Below, piece by piece: positions 33,085 through 44,504 of a stretch of DNA of 64,000 bases (positions are counted from its first letter, which is position 1; every line of letters starts with the position of its first letter). Both the position numbers and the translations under genes were made by a program. This stretch comes from Heliopora coerulea (taxonomy: Eukaryota; Cnidaria; Anthozoa; Scleralcyonacea; Helioporidae). The stretch lies in assembly GCA_030142905.1 (NCBI GenBank), contig JASJOG010000027.1, forward strand, positions 434,001 to 498,000, in the 5' to 3' direction. The notes under the pieces were generated by a model that worked only from the letters and a program-made list of their open reading frames with translations, searched no databases and was not told the origin of the DNA.

Positions 33085-33640
33085 TAATGAATTACTTGTA
33101 GTGTTTTTTGGGTATGCTTTCAAAATTGCACATGCTGATTGGTTGCTGAACTGTCCGATATTTTACGACATTGCCCCGACCGGTTCCATCACTCCCGTAC
33201 GCTTTTTATTCCGGACCGGTAAGTTTAGGCGGGAAAATCTTCGAGCTGGTTTTTATGAAGTTTAAGAAGAATTAATCATCGACCATGAAAAATTATTCCG
33301 AATGATAAAATGTGGTGGAACACTATTGCAGCTATAGCCCGGAGCTAATTGTCTGAAAGCACGGCCAATAAATGTTTAACTGGTGGAAACAAGGAGCAAG
33401 ACAAACAAGAAACGAGGTACGGTAAACAACGTCCTACGACGAAAACCCAGTTTAAAATGGGCAAGAAAACCAACCGAAAGTCATAATAAATTCCTTATGA
33501 AACTCGGTTTTTCGTTTTGTATTCGAAAGTATTTCCCTTCTGTTTTTTCGTACAGACCTAACGCCTTCGTCTCTCGCTCTGTACGAAAACTTCTGGTAAA
33601 TACTTTCCCGTATGGTCCTCGCTCTCGGTTAGTATTTAAT
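33085..33640 (+). repeat. ~540-bp dispersed repeat, copy B
   Basis: This is a direct-orientation relative of 29570-30118. The shared blocks are in the same order, with many substitutions, so the two insertions or the duplication are old. The last RAB24 exon lies between the copies. Confidence 0.65.
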
Positions 33641-36600
33641 ATCTCTTTAGTCTTTGAAAGAATATGATACAGTAGAATGGTAAAGACAGTCCAGTGCCTA
33701 CACACCCTCAAGTGGCAATTGGCGGAAAAACGGTGCTGTTCTTTGTTTTGAAAGGGACCTTTCAATGGGTTTTCTGATTTTGGTGTCAAGGGAAGGTTAT
33801 CTATATCGACAATTCACAAACGTTTCTCACTGCATGAGTGTTTTTTAGTTTGGTTTAATACGTTGGTGTGAAACACTTCATGTTGTGGTTCTAAAAGATT
33901 CATGACGGGATAAACTCAAGGAGGCATAAGGTATAGTTAATTGTTCACAGAAGTAGAGGCACGGTGGAGGTGAATAAGTGCTTTTAATTCGTATTCGGGC
34001 GCGATTAATATGCTTTTTATCATTGGGGTAACAACGAGGCCAATGAGGACTTCACAGGAGCCGAGTTGTTGAGTTGGCCAATCGTTTTACTGTTTTGCCT
34101 CTCTTAGGAGTTCGACTGGTTTCACTACAACAAATAGTTGGTCTACTCGGCTTCAACGAGAGCAGGTAAGATGGTAATTCAAGATGGCTATTCAAAAAGA
34201 GATTAATGTTTGGGGCTTTAGACCCAGAACGTTCATTGACCAATTGACGATGGTTGAAAAACGAAGGATTTCAAAGGAAAGGACCTATTGTCCTACACTA
34301 ACTTCGCAGTGGGCGAAAGAAGCAAAATTATCCAGCCGATAACACGCGCGTTTGCAAACCCTGCACGTGGTTTACAAAGTGCACAGCTTTGGTGAAATGA
34401 GTAACTGCACAATAACTTTTTCGTTCTGTTACAGGTTTCGTTGGTCAGTTCTGTCCACCGCCTGCATAAAACCAACACAAACTCTAGGACCTTGGAGAAT
34501 TTCTTTGATCCCCATCAACAAAGTGAGTAAGTTTGTGTCATTGCACTCAGCAGAGTTCCGTTGAAGTATAATGGTGCACATACCGTTGGTATTTTACAAT
34601 GGGTGTTAACGTTTATTTTTCCCCCACTTGATAAAATTCATTAAAGCCAGTGATAAGGGATATAATGTCGCTTTGCACCTGTGGGCATCATAGTGGTACG
34701 TGCATTTGAGGTAAAGCGGCTACACAATCCAACATTTCTTGCACCTTATCTTTTGCGAGAAAAAATGTTTGACCGAAGTGAAGCTTTCATCCAACCAACA
34801 TTGTTAGATAAACAAGTGATGGCCAGTGTTGTTCAACGTTTGAACATTTGTCTGGGTATTCATTGGACTTTAATTTTTATTAAACATTACATGTACATAT
34901 TGCCAAATTTATTGGTAAATCATGATTGACACCAAGTTTAACCTGAAGAGAGTGGTGCATTAGACTCCAAAGACTTGAACTGTATCTCCTTATGCCTGGT
35001 CTCATGGGTGAAAGAAGCCAAAATGGGGGCAGTCATGTACAGAAGATCCAAAACACAAGTATATTTCTTCTCATGGGGGACTATCAGGCACATGGAAAAA
35101 AAACTGTTTTAAACCACTGTTTTTTGTGGGCAGTTAATTCTGAAAAATACACAGTCCTATAGGCATTGTCCTCTAATATACTTTCTTGGACTTTGAAAGA
35201 ATGCCTTCAAAGAAAAACCAAACTTTTGGTTGACTAAGCTTTTGGCAATATGTCATGTTTTATCACATAGGGAACTGGGGTGACCCGCATATTGACTTTC
35301 ATGTCAGCCTTGATGTTGGCATTAAAATCCAGTTTATAGGTATTGTTCCAGTAATTTTAGCATTCAATGTTATTGTAGTGGAGTAGGAAGAATCTGTCAT
35401 GGGGGAGAGGTTGAGAACCTACCATGATCAGTGAGCTGCAGACTACAGTACAAGGGCAGAAAGCCCGTACATTGAAACTGCAGTGATCTGTGTTAGCTTT
35501 TGTAACCCATTCTGAAGGGGAAATTCCATCTAACAAATAATTAGTGCATCAATGTAATGTATAAATTTGTATATTAATAATGACTGAGATTTAATATAAT
35601 GCTGCTTCTGATTGTGTGTAATTTGTGCTCCACTCTTGATGAAGCACAGGGAAAAAGCACAGGCAAACATTTTTAAAAAAAAGTTCTTGAGGATCACCTG
35701 ATCTTGGCCAGTCAAAAATGTTTCAAATTTTTGATTTATACAATATAAGGAGAAAGTAATTTTTAATTGATGAAACACAGCTTGCTTTTTGTTATTTTGT
35801 GTCTGACTCTATTCTATAAAATAAATAGTTCATGATTTGGCATCCTCCATTCAGTTTTGAATGCACTTAGGAAACTTGGGGCAACACTCAAAAATCTAGA
35901 TTTGCTCTGAACTGCTACCCTAGTGGATTGCATCAAATCACAAACCATTTCTGTAATGCAACACAGAAGTTCAGGGACAAGATGCTATGCATTGGTTCTA
36001 AATATGCCAGAACCCAAAAATAATATTTACCTGTCTAAATGAGTGGTACACTAAAGCTTGTTAAAAATGTTTCTGCTTGTTCAAGTTACCTTTGGAATAA
36101 TGGTTATCAATGTCAGATTCCTATGACTTTAGCTAGTTATCTGCAGGGATTAATTCTAAAATTTTTAGTCTGGGGACAAAAATGTCTGAGGATATTACCC
36201 TGAACTTTGGCTTTCCTGAGAAATTTTTGTTTTACCTGGGTGAAATTTTTTACTGTCAAGAGAGTAGGCATCTGACCAAGTCCAACATAAAATTTGAAAG
36301 ATCGCACAAGGGGAGATTAACATTTACTGTACACTGTGGTGGGAAATCTTGGTTACTGGTAGGTTACTGTTACCCAAAATCAATATTTGAATCATATTGA
36401 ATCATAGAGATCCAATTTCAACACAAGTTTCTATTTTCAGTGATAATAAACTGTATTATTTGGGATTGAGAGATATGTTTATTAGTTAAAATTCCTTGAT
36501 TCTGACACTTAGGCTAATATTGGCTAATACCAGTCATCAGTCAAAAAAATGGTGCAGAGTTAATGAAACGTTTTTCTATAGGGAGACATCTACTGCATAT

Positions 36601-37012
36601 TGCCGGGCATGTCTGCAGTGTCCACAACTAAATTCGAGTCTTGATCAGTAGTGTCCCAAAACCTGTGTTCTTCAGGGACTGGTTGAACGTAGCCCTGATA
36701 GCTTATCTGGTGTATATGTCCTGATTGCTTAGTAGGGCTGTCCTGACTTGAGTAAGATCAACTTAAATTTTACAGGATGTGCCTAACTTGTTATTTGGCA
36801 CATATGGTTTTGGTCTGGTTATTCAAAGCATGACTGTGACTGGTCGTTTGTGAGGATTTGCCTACAGAATGAACCATTAGGATACACAAAACTTGCCTCT
36901 GTACATCATCAAGATATTGGAACATTTGTTAACTTGATATATAGGTGACCCCAGTATACTGGGCATCTTGAGAGTACAGTATAACTTGAAATAAACAGAC
37001 CAACTGGGGCAG
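33641..37012. other. Intergenic, no supported gene
   Basis: This is AT-rich sequence with only short open frames that lack domains. A splice-like stretch at 34436-34523 (acceptor TGTTACAG, donor GTGAGT) has no recognisable product. No repeats longer than a few tens of bases were recognised. Confidence 0.4.
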
Positions 37013-37013
37013 A

Positions 37014-37118
37014 TTAACCCATTGAGGGACAATGGAGCACTTAAGAATTTTATTCTGGCTCATGCCAGACAATTTTATTCAGCATAGATTTAGAGGGATG
37101 TCACCCCCTAGTGGGTTT
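37014..37118. repeat. Dispersed ~95-bp repeat, copy 5
   Basis: Inverted orientation relative to copy 2: TTAACCCATTGAGGG to CCCCCTAGTGGGTTT, with the core TTCTGGCTCATGCCAGACAA. Confidence 0.65.
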
Positions 37119-37712
37119 GCTGCTGGGGAGGTTAAACTGTTATAGGCCAAGGGTGCACTTCATAAATTTATGTTGGCTAATTCGTAATACCATATAGAAG
37201 CCTTCATAGAGGAAAATGGCAGGCATGCTGAGCACTGCATGCCTAACCCAATGCACGTGTGCAATGACACGTGAAGTTATATTTAGTTGTAAATCATAGC
37301 CTATAATACATAGAGGGTTTGGGGTAAATCAAAATGCATCAGCATTCAAACAAGTAAATGATCAAATATTTAGATTGAAAAAACTTGTATTAATTCAGAA
37401 GTCACAACTGCATAGGAAGTGGAAAGAAAGGAAGAAAAATTTATACTACTGATTGTTTCAAAATGCATTTGAAAAAACAAACCATACATAGATAAAAAAA
37501 ATTTTTATATTCATGAGTCACAACAGCATAGCAAGGCAAGACAAGATGTCTTTCCTTTTTACTTAGCTGCTTTGCTTAATTACTCAGCACTAGTTGAACT
37601 CCTTAGCACTTCTGAGTAACTTTTACCATGTCATGTTTTTTCACATATTTTGTAAATCTTCTCTGAATCTGGTAATAAAGCAAAAGAATGGTTACAAATT
37701 TCAAAAACACAA

Positions 37713-38084
37713 GAATACTTCACAAACTAAGGCATGGTTTGGCAAAACATATGCCATCTTCAGTTTACAGGGTGATGTTTGTAAGGCTTTAAATAGGAAT
37801 CACAGAATTAATAAATTAACTAATTACAGTGACAATGTGTTCTGTGATGACTAAAAGAGGCAGTATCAAACAATTAGTATGAACAGAGGAAGGTGTTTGT
37901 TTTGATTCACACCTTTTGTAGTAATCACACAACATATTGTCATTGTAATTAATCATCTTAGCATATTGTCACAGTAATTAGTTAATTTATTCATCCTGTA
38001 ATTCCTATTTAAAGCCTTACAAACATTACTCTGTAAACTGAAGGGGGCATAAGTCTTGCTGAAACATGTCTTTAAAAAGTATTC
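37713..38084. repeat. Foldback repeat with Penelope-type ribozyme remnants
   Basis: Inverted arms of about 130 bases (37713-37845 and 37960-38084) share TTTGTAAGGCTTTAAATAGG and its complement. CTGAAGATGGCATATG on the minus strand and CTGAAGGGGGCATAAG with GAAAC on the plus strand look like mutated hammerhead cores: the left one lacks the G of GAAA and the right one has G in place of the last A of CTGAAGA. Confidence 0.55.
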
Positions 38085-38970
38085 TCATGTATTTGAAATT
38101 GATTACTATCCTTTTCCATGGCAGTTACATGTCCTTTACATTCATTGCTAAAAAGGTCAACAGTAAAACCTAAATCTAGCATCTTCAGTCATCACTAAAC
38201 ATACCTGATACTTTGTCACACTGAGGTTGTTCCATTGATAAACTAGTGAGCTGCAGTTCTTGCCCTACCTTTCATGAGCAAACTATTCATGAAGTCTTCC
38301 TCATATTTCAGGCAAAGGTTGCACCATATAAAAATTACCATTGTAGGCCCAGTCAAAGGATGCACTACAGGTTTTACTCCTGCTTTCCCTACCCCAACTT
38401 TTAAATGCCTCTATGTCTATGGAAACAAAATTTCCTTTTTTCTCTTTTGGTATTTTCAATGCCATCACAAGTACAGTATTGATGAATCTTTTAATGTTTG
38501 GGGGAAAAAACAAGCTGACAAGAACTTAATTAGTCAAAAACAAAAGAAAAAAATCAACACAAATTGGTGTGTCATGCTGTCATCTAATTATGGTTTCATA
38601 AGTGTTGCTGGAGACATTGAAATTTCTTTTGATATGTAGATGACCCAGCGAAGGTGACAACAACACGACAGGAAAGCAATTAGACAACATAGAGTAGAAG
38701 GACAAGTTGTTTCTTCACACACACAATATGACCAATTGTATTGAAAATGCTTTTGATTTTCTGGGCATGCAATTAAATTCATACCTCAAACCATTCTGGC
38801 ATGTGTGGAGGCAGGCATGTGTGATTGCATGCCTCTCAGTAAAATGTATTCAGGAGAGAGGGGTACCTGTATCCTATCCTGATTCAGTTAATGAGTTGAT
38901 ATATGTGTCGATAAAGACATTTGTGGCAAGGGGTCTGCAGCCAAAAATGTACCAGGGAATCCAAGTGGTG

Positions 38971-39063
38971 TTAAGGCTGGGGCTCATCCCTTTGACAAGT
39001 AAAATTGTCTGGTGTTAACCAGTGTACAATATTAAAGCACCCTGTTACTCCTTCATGGGTTAA
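38971..39063. repeat. Dispersed ~95-bp repeat, copy 6
   Basis: The copy has CTCATCCCTTTGACAAG, TAAAATTGTCTGGTG and TTCATGGGTTAA in the same order as copy 2. Confidence 0.7.
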
Positions 39064-39754
39064 TATGCCACTAATATGGCCATTTGTTGGGTGTCATTTT
39101 ATGGCATTGCATGACTTGAAAACCAACCATTACTGCCATATTTTCAAGATGTCAATAATGAAGGGGCAATGTACAGTTCCCCTCAGAGTATTTCCATGTG
39201 ACAAAGGTTGTCTGATATCATACATGATCAAGTCTATGCAGGGCTGTAGGAGCAGGTTGGGCAGGTGTGACTGAATCTAGAGCAAAATTTGGTGTGGCAA
39301 AAAAATTTCAAGGCACGAGTCTTGCACCTTCAAGGTTACTATATAAATATACTAGATTGTTAACGTACTTTGATATCTAAGGAGGAAGTGTGAAACTGAG
39401 AGGTGATAAGTAGAGGTAATAGTATAAGATATGATTATATTAATAGATGTATCAAATGTTGGTGTGTCAAGTTGATTGTATATTAAGAAATATTTCCTTT
39501 CCCTTAATTAGGAAAACCAGATATTGAATATTTTTAGTGAACCAGGAAATAAAGATGGACTAAAGTAAGGTATTGAGAACTGGTTACATTTACATTTAAA
39601 GAATTTAGAAAATGTTGATGAGACACATCTTTTCTCGGTCACCCTTTTTTTCAGTTTAAGTATAAACTTTTACTGAAAAAAAAATTTATAGTTGCCGCTC
39701 TAGGCAGTGTATCACAAATATATTTTGATTGGATAGAATTCCTTGTTTAATGCT

Positions 39755-39847
39755 TTAACACCCAGGGCTCATCCCTGTGATGAGTACAGTCATAAGGTAG
39801 TAGCCAGAGTAAAATATCAAAGTGTACCCTTGTCCTTTAATGCATTA
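39755..39847. repeat. Dispersed ~95-bp repeat, copy 7
   Basis: The copy has GGGCTCATCCCTGTGATGAG, TAGCCAGAGTAAAATATC and TTTAATGCATTAA. It lies about 350 bases outside the left inverted-duplication arm. Confidence 0.7.
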
Positions 39848-40601
39848 ATGGATTATTCACATTGAAATAATCAGTGTTGGAATTAAGTCAATAATTTGAG
39901 AATTGAGTTGAACTAAGTCTCTTGGTCATCAAGTATCAAGTTAAGTTGACTCAAGTCATTTACTGAGCTGAAATTAAGTTGAGTCAATATTTAAACTTGC
40001 ATCAGATAGCATCCATACTTTAAGATAAACTAAGTCAGCTGGAGTCCTTCCTTCAGGTATGGCAATTCAATGATGTCATTTTTTTATCCAGACAAATTCA
40101 AGCTGATTTGGGTCTTACTGTATGGTTGGTGATTGGCAATATTGTTGCCAGGCCTTTTTTTTCATAACTTCTCTTCAAATGGACCATTTTGAGTCATTCC
40201 ATCTTGAATGATATGTATTTACCTACACTAATCAAATATTACAATAAGTGGACATGATAAAGCTATTGATAAAACACAGGGATAAAAGTCTTGTAGAAAC
40301 TGGAAATGTAACCCTATCAGGGCAAGATGTGTGCATTTTATTTCATTCTAAATTTTGCATGCACAGTAATATAATACTTGATACTATGTTATGTTGGAAC
40401 AATGAAGGGATAATATACTAATACTGTATGATTTGGAGTGATCAGTTATGTATATTTAGTACCTTTTACTGATCACACAACCTATCAATTTAAGCATTCT
40501 AATACTGGCAGTGAACCACCCTTTGCCTTGATGACTACTTCACTTTGTCCAGAGTTGAAACAGGCAAAGTTGTTTGGCACATCTTCAGCATGTTCACATT
40601 T

Positions 40602-41007
40602 AAGGGGGTGTTTCACCTCAATTTTTCATCCATTAGGTTGAAATGGTGTTTCCATGGCAGCCAAAGTGAATATCAAAAACACGACTCAGAGAGGCACAGT
40701 TTGATATTTAACCTTTTACCTGGGAAATTGTGATTTAAATTCATTCAGTTGTGTGTGAGACATTGTGGTTGGGCAGTTTTAGTCAGTGAAATTAAACTTT
40801 TCATGGACAGTGGTTTATTTGGACAATCTCATATTACCGGCACAATGCAGGCATTCAAATTGGGTAAAATATTATTTCAACTTTTAACTGATAGTCCATA
40901 CTTTTCATCAAAGTACAAGCTTTTCATATTTTATGGCTAAAAACTGTTAATCATCGATGGACAAAGTCTAGTTAATTTTAATACCAAATGAAGGTGAAAC
41001 ACCCCTT
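40602..41007. mobile_element. MITE-like element (left-arm copy)
   Basis: The terminal inverted repeats AAGGGGGTGTTTCACCTC and GAAGGTGAAACACCCCTT enclose about 400 bases without coding capacity. The other arm has the same element at 60670-61076. Confidence 0.65.
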
Positions 41008-41151
41008 TACAAACTGCAAAAAGCTAGTCTTTGTTTGAAGATTGGGGTCAGGCATGGTAAAGTTGTATACAACCCCTGCCACAGGTTTTCCTTTTAAGAT
41101 CTAGGGACTGCGTAGGCTAATCAAACATCGTCGACTAACTACTGAACTAGT

Positions 41152-41485
41152 TCAGTGTACTTTTTCCATTGACTTTGTTTTATGTTTTGGGTCATTGTCC
41201 TGCTGAAATAGGATTTGATGTTTACACCTAACTGCACAAATGATGGTCACATGTGGTGCATTAAAATTTGCTCATACATATTCTGATGCAAAAACATTCT
41301 ATGTGGTAGATATGACCGACACTTATGACATCAATCACCCCTAAACCTGGATTTTCCCTCCACCTTGCTTAGCAGTGGGTGTCAGACATTCAGCATTAAA
41401 TTCTTCCCCTGGGTATCCATAAACATAATATTATGTCTTGCTGCATTCTCCAAATATTTTAAATGGAGATTCATTCATCCAAAAA
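41152..41485 (-). pseudogene. Tc1/mariner-type transposase remnant (left-arm copy)
   Basis: On the minus strand, segments equivalent to Tc1 transposase are readable in order: a DE-containing block, PGEEFNA, KQGGGK and QQDNDPKHK, the last holding the second catalytic Asp. Frame stops interrupt the stretch. It is the counterpart of 60195-60530. Confidence 0.75.
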
Positions 41486-41784
41486 AAAATAAGTATAGTG
41501 AGGCTAATTAAAATGCACATAAAAAGAATTTTAAATTGGCCTTAATTTTTGCAATTCCCCTTCGAATACGATTGTCAAGTGTGAGACTTCTATTATTTTA
41601 CTCCAACTCCAGTCAGACGACTTTGGTCGTCAAGGGGGTGCTTCAACAGTCGAAGTCTTAAAATTCAAGCTCAGGAGTAGGGCTTTAAAGACAAAAATCG
41701 GAAATTGCTTTGGCTAAATTTCAATTGTTTTTACCCTTCGTTTCTTGATATCATTAAATTTAAAGTAAAGATAAATCCACAGAC

Positions 41785-41872
41785 GGGCAAGAGCGCTCAA
41801 TTTAATTCTATTCTGGCAAACACTAGACGATTTTATTCAGCGAAGTGGGACGTCTGAACGTCAAAGCGTTAA
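41785..41872. repeat. Dispersed ~95-bp repeat, copy 8 (left arm)
   Basis: The copy has CAAGAGCGCTCAATTTAA, TTCTGGCAAACACTAGACGA and AACGTCAAAGCGTTAA. A second, shorter relative with GACGACTTTGGTCGTC lies near 41590-41655. Confidence 0.6.
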
Positions 41873-43325
41873 GCAAGGAATATAATCTGCAAAAATAATG
41901 TCAAGGATGAAGGTCTTCTGGAGGATGTTTCACCGTAATAAAAATTTCTTGACTATAAAGAATGCAAATCGACACTTAAATGAGTAAATAAACCACTGAG
42001 TATTACAAAGAAATTCCTTTAAGGGACAGAGCACCCGAGTAACAGAACTCTTTTTCAAAATTATCCTATTTCCCAACACTTGAAATTTAAAGAATACCTT
42101 TTATAATTGAGTACGAATTGTCGTTAATAATCATCAAGAACTATAAATTATGTCATATAATACAGCATTTTATTGTCTAAGTTTTTTTCTCATTTTATTT
42201 CTATAGGCTTTCAACTATAATTCCTGGCAAACTGGAATTTTTTTCACCCAAAATAACTGTATTATTGGGAGAAACGAAGTTGAATTTTTGACACAGGTGG
42301 ATTTAACGTTGTGTCCCAATTTAGCCAGAGATGGAATATTTTAAATTGTGTGTTGGCAAATTTCTTATCCCCCATCAATAGAAAACTAAACACCAAGACT
42401 AAATATTTGGATAATCAGTTACAGTTTTGAGCTAAATTAAAATATTTAGGCTGAGCCTATAACAGTATCTGATTAAGCTGTAATACCAAGCGTAAACAAT
42501 ACTGTCTCATTTAAATCTAGGTTAGGAGCGCCAGAAAGCTTTTCACGTGTTTGGCGACATGTAATGAGGGTTTTTTTGTGTTGTCATTCCTGGAGTCAAA
42601 AGTCTGTCGAGTCGTCCCAAGCAGTTTAAAATTTGCTTATTGGGTTAAATGGCTGCGTGGTATTGTAAAACATTAACCCTTTCAACCCTAAATTTTTCAA
42701 AGAAACAGGCAGTCTTTTTGCAATCCTTTTGAAAGTTTATTGAAATCTGTTCATGCATCCAATTTGCATACGTTAAATCGCAGCTATATACGCTTATTGG
42801 GGGTTAAAGCCATTTTAACAGAACAAGTTCGTAATCAGATTGCAATCGATTTATCTGAAAATGTTGTTGCCATAACCCATGACGATTACTGTATAACAAA
42901 AAGATAATACAGTGTTTTGAAGAATCCTGCGACAACATTTGCCCAACATATAGTTATACAAGAGGTGAAATAATAACATTAATTTAACATTGCATGTTTT
43001 TGTCTGATCTTTCAATTCATTTACTAAATTTTTGAAATCTTTTTTAATTTTTAATAAGTATATCTTGCAGGCTTGATGACAAGAACATCAATGATACACT
43101 TCAGAAGAATGTCTCAGTGGACAAACTACGTGTCGTTATAATGTCAATTCTCGATTTCACATAATACCCTTGAATACCTAGATTTCATTATTTTCTTACC
43201 AAAAAAATCATCAAGGCTCTGGCAATGTAGGTGCAAGGCATTAAATGGCCATCATTTCATTCTACAAGAAAAACTTGAAAAATAAATTCAGTCAGTGCAT
43301 CAGTGTCTGAAAGAATATAATTTAG

Positions 43326-43616
43326 TGTTCTTTATACGAATGCTCTCAAGCTATTCTATCAGAAAAACTTTCTGAGTCCCTGACGGGAATCGAACCCGTA
43401 ACCTTCTGATCGCCGGTGAGATGCTCTAAACCATTGAGCTATACAGACTCAGAGCATCTCACCGGCGATCAGAAGGTTACGGGTTCGATTCCCGTCAAGG
43501 ACTCAGAAAGTTTTTATTTATTAAAAAATATTCTAGCAGGAAAAACTCCAGTCACAAACGTGACTTTCGGGTAGGTCCTGAGAGAATAGCTTGAGAGCAC
43601 GCGTATAAAGAACATT
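43326..43616. mobile_element. Palindromic tRNA-related element
   Basis: An outer inverted repeat (TTCTTTATACGAATGCTCTC near 43329 and its complement near 43595-43613) encloses two head-to-head tRNA-like halves. The left half on the minus strand (about 43377-43452) has A box TAGCTCAATGGTTTAGAGCA and B box GGGTTCGATTCCC with a partly paired acceptor stem. The right half (43449-43505, plus) repeats the part from GAGCATCTCACC to the acceptor end. The position before the putative GGC anticodon is C, not T, so a working tRNA is unlikely. Confidence 0.7.
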
Positions 43617-44199
43617 ACATAACTTACCAAGCTACCGCAATTACATCATTGAATATAGTTTAGTTGCCTTGACGTTTTTCATCTTCTCAGACAACCAGTA
43701 TATGTGAAGTCAATTCTGCTTTTCAAAGGTTTTTAATTGGTGATACAGCATGTTAGTTACTGTATATGATAACATCTATGAAGTACGAGATTTCTTCGTT
43801 TTGCCATAAGTTTCCAGTAATTCTAATATGCGTTGTGGTTAATGTTTTGGCTGCGATTACCCAAGCATGATTGCAAATGCATATCAGTGATGAAGTGTGT
43901 GCATGGCAGAAACAAAATCCAAGTGTAATCGTCTTTGGTTTAAATAGCATTTTATCCAATTGATAATCATTGGTAGACCTTGATTTTACATTGAGGTGGA
44001 ATCGAACTGAGATTGAGACCCTAATCCTTTGGAAAGGATTTACGTTAGTTTAAAATGAAAACTTGTACTGAACAGAAGCCAGATAAGAAAGAGTTTCTCG
44101 ACTAGTCTTGGTCTCTGGGAATAAACTGGGACACTTTGATAAGGGAGGATGGCCAGGTAGACCCTACCCTAGATCCGTTCGTATATTTTAGGCAGCCCC

Positions 44200-44243
44200 G
44201 CAGACCGTCTAAACCTTGCTTCACCAGAGTTTAGACGGTCTGC
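44200..44243. repeat. Hairpin with 15-bp perfect arms
   Basis: GCAGACCGTCTAAAC at 44200-44214 is exactly complementary to 44229-44243 across a 14-base loop. It lies about 260 bases before the minisatellite. No T run follows it. Confidence 0.85.
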
Positions 44244-44504
44244 AGCGCAGGCTAGTGTACTCAAGCAGTGAAGAATTGGTATAACTTCATGTATTAATTC
44301 GTAATATTGTAACCGTAGTTGTAAAAAGGTAGGAACTGGTCTCCGTGTCTTTTCACTTGTTCTTGATCTGTAGTAATCAGCATTTTTATTGGGGTCAGTA
44401 GTCGAGTATGGAGGACATGTCCAGTTGATTAGCCCCATGTGGCACGACAGACTGATCGGTGTTACTTATGTCCACAAGAACCAAACATGTTGGGTGGAGA
44501 CGTT

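Larger units (their letters stand above)
40192..42460 (+). repeat. Left arm of a 2.27-kb inverted duplication
   Basis: The whole interval is the near-exact reverse complement of 59217-61486, with only scattered substitutions and a few small gaps by eye. Both ends are sharp: outside 40192 and inside 42460 the match stops. It contains a MITE, a Tc1-type transposase remnant and a ~95-bp repeat that are all present in the other arm. Confidence 0.93.

Noticed and set aside
38640..38686. Possible alternative last exon of RAB24 (after GATATGTAG, short frame to TAG)
   Set aside because: It lacks the final helix expected after the ETSSKT motif, and would need a donor in the 32468-32535 exon that is not evident.
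43078..43164. Exon-like stretch (acceptor TTGCAG, then a 30-codon frame to TAA)
   Set aside because: There is no partner exon in frame and the product is not recognised. RAB24 already has a better last exon with a polyadenylation signal at 32809.
43377..43452. Functional tRNA gene on the minus strand
   Set aside because: Base 33 is C, not T, the acceptor and anticodon stems have mismatches, and the sequence is embedded in a palindromic repeat.
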